The notes: generated by a model from the letters alone, not told the origin. A stretch of 64,000 nt of DNA from Marinifaba aquimaris (GCF_013328345.1 NZ_JABULX010000004.1:1-64000); one strand, 5' to 3'. Shown: positions 37,800 through 49,258, counted from the first letter of the stretch. Translations and numbers: made by a program.

Positions 37800-40460
37800 A
37801 TGACCAAATCGTTAGTTATCGTCGAGTCGCCTGCAAAAGCGAAAACGATCAATAAATATTTAGGCAATGACTACATTGTTAAATCAAGTGTAGGTCATGT
37901 GCGTGATCTTCCAACATCTGGCCGTGCAAATAAGGCAAAAGCTGGTTCTACAGCTGCTGAAACAAAGGGCATGACACCAGAGCAAAAGGCTGAATATAAA
38001 AAGAAAAAAGAAAAGAAAGCTTTATTCAATCGAATGGGTATTAACCCAGAAAAAGACTGGGCGGCAGATTATGAAGTACTACCAGGCAAGGAAAAGGTAG
38101 TTGCTGAATTACAAAAACTCGCTAAAGATGCTGACACTATCTATCTCGCAACCGATTTGGATAGAGAAGGGGAAGCCATTGCTTGGCACCTAAAAGAGCT
38201 GATTGGTGGCGAAGAAGATCAATACCGTCGTGTGGTTTTTAATGAAATTACAAAGTCAGCTATCCAAAATGCTTTCTCTGAACCTGAAGAATTAAATATT
38301 GATCGCGTTAATGCACAGCAAGCTCGTCGCTTTTTAGACCGAGTTGTTGGTTTTATGGTTTCACCTCTTCTGTGGAAAAAAGTCGCTCGTGGCTTATCAG
38401 CAGGTCGTGTTCAATCTGTTGCTGTTCGCTTGGTGGTTGAGAAAGAACGTGCCATTAAAGCTTTCATTCCAGAAGAATTTTGGGAAGTAACCGCGGATAC
38501 GCAAACACAAGCTGCCCAAGCGTTAAACCTTTTTGTAAACAAGTTTAATGGCGAAAACTTTAGGCCTAATAGCGAAGCTGAAACAAACAAGGCGTTAGAT
38601 TCACTTAACGCTAACCCATTTGTGGTTGCCAAGCGCGAAGATAGACCTACATCTAGCAAACCTTCCGCTCCTTTTATCACATCAACGATGCAGCAAGCGG
38701 CAAGTACTCGCCTTGGGTTTGGTGTTAAAAAGACCATGATGTTAGCTCAGCGTTTATACGAAGGCGGTTACATCACTTATATGCGTACAGACTCAACGAA
38801 CCTGAGCTCTGAAGCGCTAGCGTCTTGTAGAACTTACATCGAGTCAGAATTAGGTAAAAACTACCTACCAGAAAAAGTCAACTTATACGGCAGTAAAGAG
38901 GGCGCACAAGAAGCGCACGAAGCAATACGCCCTTCTGATGTCAATGTATTGTCTGGCCACTTAGCGAATATGGATGCCGATGCTAAGCGTTTGTATGAAC
39001 TGATTTGGCGTCAATTTGTTGCATGTCAGATGGTACCGGCTAAATACGACAGTTCGACTATTACTGTTGATTCAGGTGATTACCAATTAAAAGCTAAAGG
39101 CCGAGTACTCGTTTTTGATGGTTGGACGAGAATTCAACCGCCTGTATCTAAAAAAGGTAATGAAGATCAGTTATTACCTGATGTGAAGGCAGGTGAAGTA
39201 TTAACCTTAGAGAAATTAAACCCTAAGCAGAACTTTACGAAGCCACCAGCAAGATTCAGTGAAGCGGCGCTTGTTAAAGAGTTAGAAAAACAAGGTATTG
39301 GTCGTCCATCTACATACGCCTCTATTATTTCAACAATTCAAGACCGCGGTTATGTTCGGTTAGAAAATAAACGCTTTTATGCTGAAAAAATGGGTGAGAT
39401 TGTTACGGATCGTTTATCTGAAAATTTTGAAGATCTGATGCGTTATGACTTCACTGCTAAGATGGAGCAGCGTCTAGATGACATCGCTGAAGGCGATCGT
39501 TCATGGAAAGATGTACTAAACAAATTCTATAAGCATTTTACCGATACGCTAACTAATGCAGAGCTTCCACCTGAAGAGGGTGGTATGCGAACCAACCAAG
39601 CTATTGCGACGGATATTGAATGTGAAAAGTGTGGTCGTCATATGACGGTGCGCACTGCATCGACAGGTGTATTCTTAGGTTGTAGTGGCTATCAATTGCC
39701 GCCAAAAGAGCGCTGTACGCATACAATGAACTTAACGCCAGGTGAAGAAGCGGTTGCTGCAGATGCTGATGAAAGCGCAGAAACAAATGCTTTAATGGCT
39801 AAAGAGCGTTGTGATTTATGTGGTACCGCTATGGACAGCTATCTTATAGATGAAACACGTAAACTACACGTTTGTGGTAATTCACCAATTTGTGAAGGCA
39901 TCAAAGTAGAGAAGGGTAGCTTTAAAATTAAAGGTTACGATGGCCCTGTCCTTGACTGTGATAAGTGTGGTGCAGAAATGCAGCTTAAAAATGGTCGATT
40001 TGGCAAGTACTTTGGGTGTACAAACGAAGAATGTAAAAATACACGTAAGCTGCTTAAAAGTGGCGAGCCTGCTCCACCTAAAGAAGATCCAGTCCACATT
40101 CCAGAGTTGGAATGTGAAAAGTCTGAAGCTTATTTCGTATTAAGAGATGGTGCGGCGGGTATATTTTTAGCAGCGCATACGTTCCCTAAATCAAGAGAAA
40201 CGCGCGCTCCTAAAGTGTCTGAACTTAAACGTTTTAGGGATCGAATTTCGAGTAAATTCTATTATCTTGCAGACGGACCTGAAAAAGATCCTGAAGGCAA
40301 TCCTGCAATTGTTAGATTTAGCCGAAAAACTAAATCTCAGTACTTGATGTCAGAGACCCCAGAAGGTAAAGCATCAGGCTGGAGTGCATTTTTCCGTGAA
40401 GGAGAATGGCAAGAAGAGCAGAAAAAGAAACGCGCTCCTGCTAAGAAAAAAGCATCATAA
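37800..40460 (+). CDS. topA: DNA topoisomerase I
   Basis: This 886-residue type IA topoisomerase has the Toprim motif [15 protein letters not shown] at the N-terminus, the acidic triad region [11 protein letters not shown], and the catalytic Tyr in [10 protein letters not shown] (about Tyr327). At least three C-terminal Cys4 zinc ribbons follow (CEKCGRH, CDLCGTA, CDKCGAE), plus a Lys-rich tail. It relaxes negative supercoils. The 222-base upstream gap is AT-rich and includes a weak 61-codon frame that I do not accept as a gene. Confidence 0.97.
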   Translation: MTKSLVIVESPAKAKTINKYLGNDYIVKSSVGHVRDLPTSGRANKAKAGSTAAETKGMTPEQKAEYKKKKEKKALFNRMGINPEKDWAADYEVLPGKEKVVAELQKLAKDADTIYLATDLDREGEAIAWHLKELIGGEEDQYRRVVFNEITKSAIQNAFSEPEELNIDRVNAQQARRFLDRVVGFMVSPLLWKKVARGLSAGRVQSVAVRLVVEKERAIKAFIPEEFWEVTADTQTQAAQALNLFVNKFNGENFRPNSEAETNKALDSLNANPFVVAKREDRPTSSKPSAPFITSTMQQAASTRLGFGVKKTMMLAQRLYEGGYITYMRTDSTNLSSEALASCRTYIESELGKNYLPEKVNLYGSKEGAQEAHEAIRPSDVNVLSGHLANMDADAKRLYELIWRQFVACQMVPAKYDSSTITVDSGDYQLKAKGRVLVFDGWTRIQPPVSKKGNEDQLLPDVKAGEVLTLEKLNPKQNFTKPPARFSEAALVKELEKQGIGRPSTYASIISTIQDRGYVRLENKRFYAEKMGEIVTDRLSENFEDLMRYDFTAKMEQRLDDIAEGDRSWKDVLNKFYKHFTDTLTNAELPPEEGGMRTNQAIATDIECEKCGRHMTVRTASTGVFLGCSGYQLPPKERCTHTMNLTPGEEAVAADADESAETNALMAKERCDLCGTAMDSYLIDETRKLHVCGNSPICEGIKVEKGSFKIKGYDGPVLDCDKCGAEMQLKNGRFGKYFGCTNEECKNTRKLLKSGEPAPPKEDPVHIPELECEKSEAYFVLRDGAAGIFLAAHTFPKSRETRAPKVSELKRFRDRISSKFYYLADGPEKDPEGNPAIVRFSRKTKSQYLMSETPEGKASGWSAFFREGEWQEEQKKKRAPAKKKAS

Positions 40461-40462
40461 AT

Positions 40463-40489
40463 AAAAGGCGAGTTTAACTCGCCTTTTTT
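40463..40489 (+). terminator. Intrinsic terminator after topA
   Basis: AAAAGGCGAGTT pairs with AACTCGCCTTTT with a single-base centre and a T6 tail, three bases after the topA stop. Confidence 0.93.
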
Positions 40490-40513
40490 GATCAAAAATA
40501 ACTCACCAAAATA

Positions 40514-41422
40514 ATGAAAAAATTACCTAGTATCAGAAATCTACAATATCTTATTCGATTGTATGAATATCAGAATTTCAACAAGGCAGCTAAAGCCTGC
40601 TTTGTCAGTCAGTCGACACTTAGCACTGGTATTCAAAATTTAGAAGAGCAACTTGATAAACAATTGATTGAAAGAGACAACAAATCTTTTATTTTTACTG
40701 CCTTTGGTGAGCAAGTCGTTAATCAAGCTAAAGATATAGTTCAAAGAGTGGCTGAATTAGCCGATAGGAACCTCGCAGGCCAAGAAATGGTGGGCCAATT
40801 GAGAGTTGGTTGTATTCCAACTATTGCGCCTTTTATCATTAAATATTTGTACCAAGATATTCAAAAAATTTATCCAGATTTTGAGCCTGAACTTAAAGAA
40901 GATACTACGGATAACTTACTAAAATTATTAGATGCCGGTGAGCTAGATTGTTTGATTTTAGCGCTACCGGTTGAGATTGGGAATTTTAAAACGCGTTTGA
41001 TAGGGAAAGATAAATTTTGGCTGGTTGCACATCAACAATTTTTAGACCTAAACCTAGCTAAAAACTCACAGAGCTTCAAAAGCTTTGAACAATTGCCAAA
41101 TCAAAGTATTTATCTGTTAGAAAAAGAACATTGTATGACACAACATGCCATTTCTGCATGCCAACTCGTTAACAGTGAAAAAATAAACCCGTTAGCTGCA
41201 ACGAGTTTACAAACTTTAGTTCAATTGGCAAATTGTCAATTAGGAGCGACCTTTATCCCTCAAATAGCCATTGATACAGGGTTATTAAAAGGGACTGAAT
41301 TAGTGGCGATTGAACCGACAAAACTTGCGTTTAGAGAGATTGGTTTAGTATGGCGTGGCACCACACAGCGCAGTGCCACTTTTGTTAAATTTGCCGATAC
41401 GATGGCAAGCTTATTTGATTAG
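40514..41422 (+). CDS. oxyR: Hydrogen-peroxide-sensing LysR regulator OxyR
   Basis: This 302-residue LysR protein has an N-terminal winged HTH (NFNKAAKACFVSQSTLSTGI). In the effector domain, LLEKEHCMTQHAISAC carries Cys207 and Cys216, nine residues apart like the Cys199/Cys208 redox pair of E. coli OxyR. The following ATSLQTLVQL segment also matches OxyR. It activates peroxide defence after disulfide formation. It is convergent with the HDOD gene, with only 6 bases between the stops. Confidence 0.93.
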   Translation: MKKLPSIRNLQYLIRLYEYQNFNKAAKACFVSQSTLSTGIQNLEEQLDKQLIERDNKSFIFTAFGEQVVNQAKDIVQRVAELADRNLAGQEMVGQLRVGCIPTIAPFIIKYLYQDIQKIYPDFEPELKEDTTDNLLKLLDAGELDCLILALPVEIGNFKTRLIGKDKFWLVAHQQFLDLNLAKNSQSFKSFEQLPNQSIYLLEKEHCMTQHAISACQLVNSEKINPLAATSLQTLVQLANCQLGATFIPQIAIDTGLLKGTELVAIEPTKLAFREIGLVWRGTTQRSATFVKFADTMASLFD

Positions 41423-41428
41423 TTATAT

Positions 41429-42301
41429 TTAAGACTTGTGGTAAAGCGTATCAATACCATAACCGAATAATACCTCGCCCAAATCATCTAACTGATATTC
41501 TTCAATTTCTAGGATATCTAGGATAATTTGCTTGTTCTTCTCCCATTCATGATCGATTTCTGATTGGCCTAAAATTTTAGATAAGCTTGTCATGTGTTCA
41601 GCTAATTTGAGTACACAAAATAACTGTTTTTCATCAAATGAGCCTGTAGTTAATATGACTGATGACGAATGGTGATAAGCAATAACATTGCTTAATAGCG
41701 CTGATAACCCCCAATTTTGAGAAATTAAAAAACCTAACACTTCATGAGATGATTCAAAGCTGGCTTCCTCAAATTCGCCTATGCTCGAAGTGTTTTGCCG
41801 GTAAGATTGCTCGACAACTTGCGGGTAGTCATCATTTTGCATGTAGATTAATGCCATGCCTGCATTGTGAAACATGCCTAATGTGAAAGCATCATCTGAC
41901 TCTTCAATATCAAAGTAACTTGCTAAAGCTGAACATGTGTTAGCAATGAGTTCAGAGCTTGACCAAAGGCTTGTTAAAAAGTCATCTTCAGGTGATTGTG
42001 AAAGTGTATACCTTAATAAAATACTTCGAACTAACTTGACGACCTTATCTATGCCGAGAAAATTACAAGCGTGCTCAACACTGCTGACCTTACTGGATAA
42101 GCCAAAAACAGCTGAGTTGACAACTTTTAATGTAAAACCAGCAACACCTACGTCTTGGTTAATTAGATTACTGATATTGTGAATATTAGGCTCTGCGCTT
42201 TCTAGTTCTGCTTGTAGCGCAATTAATAGTTTTGGACGAGGTGGGATTGTAAATCCATCTAATGCTTTATCAACATCCGCCATATTCAATGGTCTGGCCA
42301 T
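41429..42301 (-). CDS. HDOD-domain protein
   Basis: The product is 290 residues. The HDOD core includes FTIPPRPKLLIAL at the N-terminus, NLINQDVGVAGFTLKVVNS, FGLSSKVSSVEHACNFLG and the degenerate HD position MFHNAGMALIY. These proteins resemble HD-GYP phosphodiesterases without the metal site and act as signalling adaptors. No other domain is fused. It is monocistronic, and its target is unknown. Confidence 0.9.
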   Translation of the reverse strand: MARPLNMADVDKALDGFTIPPRPKLLIALQAELESAEPNIHNISNLINQDVGVAGFTLKVVNSAVFGLSSKVSSVEHACNFLGIDKVVKLVRSILLRYTLSQSPEDDFLTSLWSSSELIANTCSALASYFDIEESDDAFTLGMFHNAGMALIYMQNDDYPQVVEQSYRQNTSSIGEFEEASFESSHEVLGFLISQNWGLSALLSNVIAYHHSSSVILTTGSFDEKQLFCVLKLAEHMTSLSKILGQSEIDHEWEKNKQIILDILEIEEYQLDDLGEVLFGYGIDTLYHKS

Positions 42302-42470
42302 AAATACTCCTTAGAATTCTTGCAGTTATAAGTGTAAGCCATTTTGGTTTATTTGCTCACTATAGAGAGGGATAATTAACGTAAGATGAATATTTAGTTT
42401 TCCTATAGGGGCTGATGATTTCATAAATTTCATTTATACTGTTTTAACTGCTTAATTAGGGACAGACAGT

Positions 42471-43409
42471 TTGAATATTGCCAATATAGACCTGAATTTA
42501 TTGATCTATTTAGATGTTTTGCTACGAGAGCAAAACGTAACGCGTGCAGCTAGCCAGCTCAACATTACTCAACCTGCTATGAGTAATGGGTTAAAACGTT
42601 TGCGCAATTTATTAAATGATCCCATTCTTGTTCGCACCAGTGACGGTATGTCTCCAACAGAAAAAGCTCGTAAGCTCCAACCCGTAGTGCGCAAAGTACT
42701 GTTAGAGCTAGAGCAGGCTTTACAACCCTCTGAGCAGTTTGTCGCACAAGAGAGCGATAGGGTGTATCGCATCATGGCAAGCGATTACGCTGCATCCACT
42801 TTGTTACCTCCTTTATTATCTCGCTTGCAAGTTGAAGCCCCACACGTATCTTTGGATATCATGACGCCGAGTGATGTGACCTTCCATGATGTAGAAGCGG
42901 GTAAAATTGATATGGCAATCAATCGTTTTGAAGATTTGCCTATTTCGTTTCATCAAAAACAAGTTTGGATGGATGATTTTGTGTGTTTAACGCATAAAGA
43001 TCACCCAGCAGCGGATGATCTCACTTTAGAAAACTATCTTGCTTCACAGCATATCTGGGTGAGTAAAACAGGCTTCGGTGTCGGTGTTGGGATGGACACC
43101 AAGGATGTTCAAAAGCTAGGTTGGGTAGATGAAGCATTGGCTGCTATCGGTAAACAGAGGAAGATATGTGTATTTACACGTAATTATCATGTTGCAATTC
43201 AGCTCGCCTTAGAGAAAAAACTATTGGTTACTGTGCCTAAACGCGCCTGCCATAGCTATCTTAACGATGGTAATTTAGTGATCCGTAAGCCGCCATTCGA
43301 GTTACCTCAGCTCGAGCTTAAAATGATCTGGAGCCCTTTACTGCATCATGATGCCAGCCATATCTGGCTTAGACGCCTGATAAATGAGGTCGCGTTGCAA
43401 GCTAAATAA
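42471..43409 (+). CDS. LysR-family transcriptional regulator
   Basis: The product is 312 residues from TTG 42471, giving the common N-terminus NIANIDLNLLIYLDVLLREQNVTRAA with an HTH at TQPAMSNGLKRLR. The effector domain resembles the NodD/LeuO/PA0477-like subgroup (YRIMASDYAAST, DMAINRFEDLP). The ligand and regulon are unknown. No divergent target gene of obvious metabolic type adjoins. The AT-rich 169-base gap upstream separates it from the HDOD gene. Confidence 0.88.
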   Translation: MNIANIDLNLLIYLDVLLREQNVTRAASQLNITQPAMSNGLKRLRNLLNDPILVRTSDGMSPTEKARKLQPVVRKVLLELEQALQPSEQFVAQESDRVYRIMASDYAASTLLPPLLSRLQVEAPHVSLDIMTPSDVTFHDVEAGKIDMAINRFEDLPISFHQKQVWMDDFVCLTHKDHPAADDLTLENYLASQHIWVSKTGFGVGVGMDTKDVQKLGWVDEALAAIGKQRKICVFTRNYHVAIQLALEKKLLVTVPKRACHSYLNDGNLVIRKPPFELPQLELKMIWSPLLHHDASHIWLRRLINEVALQAK

Positions 43410-43427
43410 TACAAGCTAAAGCAAGAC

Positions 43428-43460
43428 ATAAAAAAACCGCTTTAACAGCGGTTTTTTTAT
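43428..43460. terminator. Bidirectional terminator between LysR gene and prs
   Basis: AAAAAAACCGCT and AGCGGTTTTTTT form a perfect stem around TTAAC, with A/T tracts on both flanks. It separates convergent genes. Confidence 0.93.
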
Positions 43461-43485
43461 ATTTAATGTTCTAGCTAGACTCTAT

Positions 43486-44433
43486 TTAGTCTTCAAACAT
43501 TGCCGAGATTGACTCTTCGTTGCTTACACGACGCATTGCTTCAGCAAGCATAGTGCTTAACGTTAATTGCTCAACTTTCTTCAACTTTGCCATTTCTTTT
43601 GATAATGGAATCGAGTCAGTCACGATTAACTTATCAATTTGTGAATCTTTAATGTTTTCTACTGCGTTACCAGAGAATACAGGGTGAGTTGCATAAGCGT
43701 AAACTTGTTTTGCACCACGCTCTTTAAGCGCTGCAGCTGCTTTTGATAACGTGCCGCCTGTATCAATCATGTCATCGACGATAATGCAATCACGGCCTTC
43801 GATTTCACCAATGATATGCATTACTTGAGCAACATTCGCACGAGGGCGTCTTTTGTCAATGATTGCTAAATCACAGTCATCAAATTGCTTAGCGATAGCA
43901 CGAGCTCTTACAACGCCACCAATATCTGGAGAAACCACTACAGGATTTTCGAAGTTTTGTTCACGCATATGCTCAAGTAAAATAGGGCTACCAAATACGT
44001 TATCAACTGGAACGTCGAAGAAACCTTGGATTTGTTCAGCGTGTAAATCAACCATCAATACGCGGTCTACACCGACATTCGAAATGAAGTCAGCTACTAC
44101 TTTTGCTGTGATAGGTACACGAGCTGAACGGACACGACGGTCTTGACGTGCGTAACCAAAATAAGGGATAACCGCAGTGATACGACCAGCAGATGCGCGA
44201 CGCAATGCATCGATCATTACAATCAATTCCATTAAGTTGTCATTTGTTGGTGCACAAGTTGACTGAATGATAAACACATCAGAACCACGTACGTTTTCGT
44301 TGATTTGTACGCTGATCTCACCATCGCTAAAGCGACCTACGTCGCAAGAACCTAGTTGTGTGTATAGGCGATTTGCTATTTTTTTAGCAAGCTCTGGCGT
44401 TGCGTTACCAGCAAAGATTTTCATGTCAGGCAC
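43486..44433 (-). CDS. prs: Ribose-phosphate pyrophosphokinase
   Basis: This 315-residue PRPP synthetase starts at GTG 44433 ([15 protein letters not shown]), the same unusual start as E. coli. It has the catalytic loop [10 protein letters not shown] and the PRPP loop DDMIDTGGT. It makes PRPP from ribose 5-phosphate and ATP for nucleotide, His and Trp synthesis. It is the third gene of lolB-ispE-prs. The 78-base gap from ispE may carry its own promoter. Confidence 0.97.
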   Translation of the reverse strand: MPDMKIFAGNATPELAKKIANRLYTQLGSCDVGRFSDGEISVQINENVRGSDVFIIQSTCAPTNDNLMELIVMIDALRRASAGRITAVIPYFGYARQDRRVRSARVPITAKVVADFISNVGVDRVLMVDLHAEQIQGFFDVPVDNVFGSPILLEHMREQNFENPVVVSPDIGGVVRARAIAKQFDDCDLAIIDKRRPRANVAQVMHIIGEIEGRDCIIVDDMIDTGGTLSKAAAALKERGAKQVYAYATHPVFSGNAVENIKDSQIDKLIVTDSIPLSKEMAKLKKVEQLTLSTMLAEAMRRVSNEESISAMFED

Positions 44434-44511
44434 GGCTAAAACCTCAGGGATGTATAATGTCGGGTCAAATACTCGTTCAAGTTTAGTTGCACTTAAACAA
44501 ATAATAAAAAA

Positions 44512-45360
44512 CTAGTTAAATTGTTTCGCTATGTATTGATGGCAGCTGGATGTATTCATGGCTTTTACAGAAAAGCAATCGACATATTCGGGCTTGTGAT
44601 TGAGGCAGTTTTCCAACTCCGTAACACTTTGGAAAACAGCAAAACAACATGCACCTGTGCCTGTCATACGAGACGGCGCGTATTCTACCAACCAGCTTAA
44701 GGTTTTTGCAACAAAGTTATAACGTTTAGCGGCAATTGGTTGGCAAACATTTGTTGTATTTTCAAAATGATAGTCATTTAGCGCAATTTTTTCGCAATTG
44801 CGCTTCAAATCGGGATCAGTAAAAATGGCTGCTGTTGAAATATGAGTTTCTTTTGGCATCGCTAAAAGTAGATGGGGTTGTGTTAGCTCTGCTTTCAATA
44901 AGTTTTCACCAACACCTTCAGCAAAAGCACTGAAGCCGTATACAAAAATAGGTACATCAGCACCAAGTGATAAACCAATTTCGGCTAGGTGTGGTAAGGA
45001 AAAGTTTAATTTCCACAATTTATTGAGCATTAAAAGACATGTTGCTGCATTAGAAGAGCCACCGCCTAAACCTGCGCCTGTTGGTATATTTTTTTCAACA
45101 TTGATGTTGATACCACATTTATTTTCACTGATATGTTGTAATGCTAACGCTGCTTGGTATATCAGGTTTTGCTCAGCGCTGACACCCGCTAAGTCGCCTG
45201 TTAATGCAATCTTATCGTCATTTCTTAACTCAAAAGTCAGATAATCATTCAAATCAACAAACTGAAAAAGCGTTTGTAACTCATGATAACCGTCTTGGCG
45301 GCGATTAGTAATATGAAGAAACCAGTTAATTTTAGCTGGTGAAGGACAACGGTACTGCAT
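44512..45360 (-). CDS. ispE: 4-diphosphocytidyl-2-C-methyl-D-erythritol kinase
   Basis: The GHMP kinase has the opening CPSPAKINWFLHI and the ATP loop PTGAGLGGGSSNAA. It phosphorylates CDP-methylerythritol in the MEP isoprenoid pathway. I start it at ATG 45360, because this ATG shares one base with the lolB stop (TAATG). The alternative TTG at 45375 would overlap lolB by 16 bases and adds five non-family residues. The product is 282 residues. Confidence 0.95.
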   Translation of the reverse strand: MQYRCPSPAKINWFLHITNRRQDGYHELQTLFQFVDLNDYLTFELRNDDKIALTGDLAGVSAEQNLIYQAALALQHISENKCGININVEKNIPTGAGLGGGSSNAATCLLMLNKLWKLNFSLPHLAEIGLSLGADVPIFVYGFSAFAEGVGENLLKAELTQPHLLLAMPKETHISTAAIFTDPDLKRNCEKIALNDYHFENTTNVCQPIAAKRYNFVAKTLSWLVEYAPSRMTGTGACCFAVFQSVTELENCLNHKPEYVDCFSVKAMNTSSCHQYIAKQFN

Positions 45361-45929
45361 TAATTCAACGTCCAATCGTTAATTGCCATATTAATTTTTA
45401 ATTTGTATTGCTTGAGGGTTAAGCGGTGCGGTAATTGTAATTTATGTACAGTGCGATATTTATCATAATCTACCATCCATTCCTCTTCAGAGCTGACTCT
45501 AGCCAAAACACGTTTAGGAAGCTCTGTGTCTGGGTGTTTTGCCATAACGACACCGCGAACATTACCCGTTACCCATTTAGATAGGCGTCTCAATGGGATT
45601 TTCCAGCCTGTAACTTCCTGTAAAAGGAGTTCTGGTTCATTGGACTGATAAGTTTTACCATCTGCCTCTATGGTTATCGATTGATAATTGCCTTTGATGC
45701 TAGCTACTTCTACACCCAAAAATGTCGTAAAACGAATATCGTATTCATCTTTGGTTTGCTGCCAATAAAAATTAATCGAATCTTTATCTTTAGGCGTTAA
45801 GATTGCAATCTTTCCTTTCAGCTCAAAATCTTGAATTTGGCCTATATGTGTTAACTGTTCTGCAGTAAGCGGTTCTTGTGTGGTTTGACAGCCACTAAGT
45901 AACAACATAAAAGCCAAGAAAGCGAACAT
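45360..45929 (-). CDS. lolB: Outer-membrane lipoprotein receptor LolB
   Basis: LolB inserts lipoproteins delivered by LolA into the outer membrane. ATG 45929 gives a 189-residue precursor with lipobox LLSGC (Cys14), then IQDFELKGKIAILTP and NFYWQQTKDEYDIRF, which fit the LolB fold. The frame stays open upstream to a TTG at 46055, adding a very basic 42-residue N-terminus that would abut hemA. I prefer the shorter form because it leaves 125 bases for the divergent promoters, although its n-region lacks Lys/Arg, which is unusual. Confidence 0.88.
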   Translation of the reverse strand: MFAFLAFMLLLSGCQTTQEPLTAEQLTHIGQIQDFELKGKIAILTPKDKDSINFYWQQTKDEYDIRFTTFLGVEVASIKGNYQSITIEADGKTYQSNEPELLLQEVTGWKIPLRRLSKWVTGNVRGVVMAKHPDTELPKRVLARVSSEEEWMVDYDKYRTVHKLQLPHRLTLKQYKLKINMAINDWTLN

Positions 45930-46054
45930 GCCCAATTGTTTAAATAAATGGTTACGAGTATTTGACGATATCGCTTTCTTTCTGTGTAACCTTCTCGTAA
46001 AATTAGCCGCTTTTATATCTTTAGCGTCCCTTATTATTTTTATTAAGCGAAACA

Positions 46055-47311
46055 ATGGCCTTATTCTCCTTTGGTGTTAGTCACAAAACAGCTCCGGTTA
46101 GTATACGGGAGAAAGTTGTATTTTCCAGTGACTTACTCGATGAAGCAGTGGAGAGTATAAGGGCTAGGTGCGATATCGACGAAGTTGTTGTAGTTTCTAC
46201 CTGTAACCGCACTGAGGTTTATCTATTTGGCTCGTCATTTGGCTCTAGTCACGCACTGGATTGGTTAGCCGATTTTTTCTCTCTCAATGCAGCTGAATTA
46301 AAACCTGTTATTTACTTTAAACAAGAAGCAGATGCGGTCGAGCATATTATGTCGGTTGCTTGTGGCTTAGATTCGCTTGTTTTAGGTGAACCGCAGATTT
46401 TAGGACAGTTAAAACAAGCTTTCTCGCAAGCTAAAACACGCGGTCATGCGTTGACAATGATGGAGCGGTTATTTCAGCATGTATTCACCGTAGCTAAAGA
46501 TGTTCGAACACACACAGAAATAGGCTCATCTGCTGTATCCGTGGCCTTTGCTGCTGTTAATTTAGCGAAACACATATTTGCAGATCTAAAGCAGTCTAAT
46601 GTTCTTCTTGTTGGAGCAGGGGAGACGATTGAACTTGTCGCTCGTCACCTAACCGAAGCCGGTTGTGAGAATTTAACTGTCGCTAATCGCACTTTAGTTA
46701 GAGCTCAAGAGTTAGCCAGTGAGTTTGGTGCTAATACAGCAACTTTAAATGAGATCCCGAAGTTACTTGCTCAAACAGATGTGGTTGTTTCTTCAACTGC
46801 TAGTACCTTACCTATAATAGGAAAAGGCATGGTAGAACAAGCCTTAAAGCAGCGCCTCAACCAACCTATGCTGATGGTTGATATTGCTGTACCTAGGGAT
46901 ATTGAAGAGCAAGTAAATGAAGTCGATAATGTTTACTTGTATACCGTCGACGATTTAATGGGCATCGTTGAGAAAAACCAGAAACAAAGAGAGCAAGCGG
47001 CTAAACAAGCGCTTGTTTACATTGAAAGAGAACAAGCAAGATATTTTGCTTGGCTCGAATCATTAAAATCGGTCGACTATGTCCGAAGTTATCGTCAAAC
47101 CTGTGAGCAAGTGAAAGATGAAAGCTTGCAAAGAGCGCTAAAGCAGATTGAGCAAGGCATTGAGGCAGAGCAAGTTTTATTAGAACTGGCAAACCGATTA
47201 ACCAACAAGTTAATGCATGCTCCGACAAAAATGATTCGCGAGGCGGCAACCGCTGATGATGCTGAAACGATTAATTTAATAGCCGACCAATTCGGCTTGG
47301 TAAAAAAGTAA
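46055..47311 (+). CDS. hemA: Glutamyl-tRNA reductase
   Basis: The product is 418 residues. The N-terminal [12 protein letters not shown] and the catalytic Cys50 in STCNRTEVY are diagnostic, followed by an NADPH Rossmann domain ([17 protein letters not shown]) and a C-terminal dimerisation helix. It makes glutamate-1-semialdehyde for tetrapyrrole synthesis. It leads hemA-prfA-prmC, with prfA 7 bases downstream, and diverges from lolB, a classic gammaproteobacterial arrangement. Confidence 0.97.
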   Translation: MALFSFGVSHKTAPVSIREKVVFSSDLLDEAVESIRARCDIDEVVVVSTCNRTEVYLFGSSFGSSHALDWLADFFSLNAAELKPVIYFKQEADAVEHIMSVACGLDSLVLGEPQILGQLKQAFSQAKTRGHALTMMERLFQHVFTVAKDVRTHTEIGSSAVSVAFAAVNLAKHIFADLKQSNVLLVGAGETIELVARHLTEAGCENLTVANRTLVRAQELASEFGANTATLNEIPKLLAQTDVVVSSTASTLPIIGKGMVEQALKQRLNQPMLMVDIAVPRDIEEQVNEVDNVYLYTVDDLMGIVEKNQKQREQAAKQALVYIEREQARYFAWLESLKSVDYVRSYRQTCEQVKDESLQRALKQIEQGIEAEQVLLELANRLTNKLMHAPTKMIREAATADDAETINLIADQFGLVKK

Positions 47312-47318
47312 GTACCTT

Positions 47319-48407
47319 ATGAAAGATTCAATTTTACGTAAATTAGAAATCCTAGTTGAACGCTATGAAGAAGTTCAAGCTTTGCTAGGCGATCCTGATG
47401 TGATTGGCGATCAAGATAAATTCAGAAGCTTATCGAAAGAGTTTTCACAATTAGAGTCTGTGGTTAAAGCATTCCAGTCTTATCAGCAGGCAGAAGAAGA
47501 TTTAGCTTCTGCGCATGAAATGTTGGAAGAAGACGATGCCGAAATGCGAGAAATGGCACAAGAAGAAATCAAAGCAGCAAAAGCTGACATTGAGCGTCTT
47601 CAAGATGAGCTTCAAATCTTGTTATTACCACGTGATCCTAATGATGACTACAACTGCTATGTTGAAATTCGTGCTGGTGCTGGTGGTGACGAAGCGGCAA
47701 TCTTTGCTGGTGACTTGTACCGTATGTACTCACGTTTTGCTGAAACTCAGGGATGGCGTGTAGAACTAATGAATAGCAATGAAGGTGAACACGGCGGTTA
47801 TAAAGAGGTGGTTGCTTTAGTTTCTGGCGATAGCGTTTACGGTCGAATGAAATTTGAGTCAGGTGGGCACCGTGTACAACGTGTACCTGAAACTGAATCG
47901 CAGGGTCGTATTCATACATCTGCTTGTACAGTTGCTATTTTACCTGAAGTTCCGGAATCAGAAGCAATTGAAATTAATCCCGCTGACTTACGTATTGATA
48001 CTTTCCGTGCATCAGGTGCTGGTGGTCAGCACGTAAACAAAACTGACTCTGCTATTCGTATTACTCACTTACCGACAGGCGTTGTGGTTGAATGTCAGGA
48101 TGAGCGTTCCCAACACAAGAACAAAGCCAGAGCTTTATCTGTATTACAAGCACGTTTACAAGCGGCTGAAGATGAAAAGCGTCAAGCAGAAGAAGATTCT
48201 ACACGTCGCTTATTGGTGGGTAGTGGTGATCGTTCAGAGCGTATCCGTACTTACAATTACCCACAAGGTCGTGTGACTGACCATCGAATTAACTTAACGT
48301 TATACAAGTTAAGTGATGTCGTTGAAGGTGATTTAAATGCATTGCTTGATCCTATTGTTCAAGAGCACCAAGCTGATCAGCTAGCGGCACTTGCCGATAA
48401 CGATTAA
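47319..48407 (+). CDS. prfA: Peptide chain release factor 1
   Basis: The product is 362 residues with the GGQ motif (about 235-237, in [10 protein letters not shown]) that triggers peptidyl-tRNA hydrolysis, and the RF1-type anticodon-like region just N-terminal to it. It reads UAA and UAG. Its TAA overlaps the prmC start as TAATG, so the factor and its methylase are translationally coupled. Confidence 0.97.
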   Translation: MKDSILRKLEILVERYEEVQALLGDPDVIGDQDKFRSLSKEFSQLESVVKAFQSYQQAEEDLASAHEMLEEDDAEMREMAQEEIKAAKADIERLQDELQILLLPRDPNDDYNCYVEIRAGAGGDEAAIFAGDLYRMYSRFAETQGWRVELMNSNEGEHGGYKEVVALVSGDSVYGRMKFESGGHRVQRVPETESQGRIHTSACTVAILPEVPESEAIEINPADLRIDTFRASGAGGQHVNKTDSAIRITHLPTGVVVECQDERSQHKNKARALSVLQARLQAAEDEKRQAEEDSTRRLLVGSGDRSERIRTYNYPQGRVTDHRINLTLYKLSDVVEGDLNALLDPIVQEHQADQLAALADND

Positions 48408-49258
48408 TGAAAATGAGATATGATGAAGCAGTTAATTGGGCAAGTCATCAATTTACTGCTTCAGATACAGCCAAGCTAGACGCAGAGCTTTTATTGCTCG
48501 ACTGTATTGCACAGGATAATCGGAGCTACCTATTTACTTGGCCCGATAAACGTCTTACCGACGCTCAGCTTACTCAGTTTCAAGGTTTTGTAAAAAGAAG
48601 AGTAAGTGGTGAGCCTATTGCCTATATTTTAGGGTATCGTGAGTTTTGGTCACTTAAATTAGCTGTTTCTTCAGATACTCTGATCCCTAGACCTGATACT
48701 GAAACCCTAGTAGATAAAGCGCTTGAGTTAATTGCTCAAACCCCTTTTGAGAAAAAGACACTGCTTGATTTAGGTACGGGTACCGGTGCTATTGCATTAG
48801 CCCTTAAATCTGAATTACCTAACTGGCAAATTTTTGCAACTGATTTTAATCAAGGCGCTGTCGCATTAGCGAAAAGCAATTCACGTGCACTTGAACTTGG
48901 CATAGATGTCAGACATGGCTCTTGGTTTGAACCTTTCCAACCATCTCAGTCTTCTTTTGATTTGATTGTCTCAAATCCTCCTTATATTGAGCTTAATGAT
49001 CCTCATCTCAATCAGGGAGATGTTAAGTTTGAACCCGATTCAGCGTTATCTAGTGGTGTCGATGGGCTAGATGATATACGTTTGATTATTGAACAGGCTA
49101 AATTATACTTGGCACCAGGTGGGTACTTGCTACTAGAACATGGTTATGACCAAGCGGTTTCAGTTCAAACTATCTTTGCTCAATTTGGCTACAGTCACAT
49201 TGCCAGTTGCCAAGATTTGTCAGGAAATGACAGAATTACCTTCGCAAAACTTTTATAA
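48407..49258 (+). CDS. prmC: Release factor glutamine methyltransferase
   Basis: This 283-residue class I methyltransferase has LDLGTGTGAIAL for SAM and the catalytic NPPY tetrad (SNPPYIE). It methylates the Gln of the GGQ motif in release factors. It is coupled by TAATG to prfA. Confidence 0.96.
   Translation: MKMRYDEAVNWASHQFTASDTAKLDAELLLLDCIAQDNRSYLFTWPDKRLTDAQLTQFQGFVKRRVSGEPIAYILGYREFWSLKLAVSSDTLIPRPDTETLVDKALELIAQTPFEKKTLLDLGTGTGAIALALKSELPNWQIFATDFNQGAVALAKSNSRALELGIDVRHGSWFEPFQPSQSSFDLIVSNPPYIELNDPHLNQGDVKFEPDSALSSGVDGLDDIRLIIEQAKLYLAPGGYLLLEHGYDQAVSVQTIFAQFGYSHIASCQDLSGNDRITFAKLL

Noticed and set aside
37618-37803. A 61-codon frame upstream of topA that ends in an ATGA overlap with it
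   Set aside because: GTG start without a ribosome site, AT-rich low-complexity composition (Lys, Ile, Leu) and no recognisable motif; the gap is better read as the astB-topA divergent promoter region.
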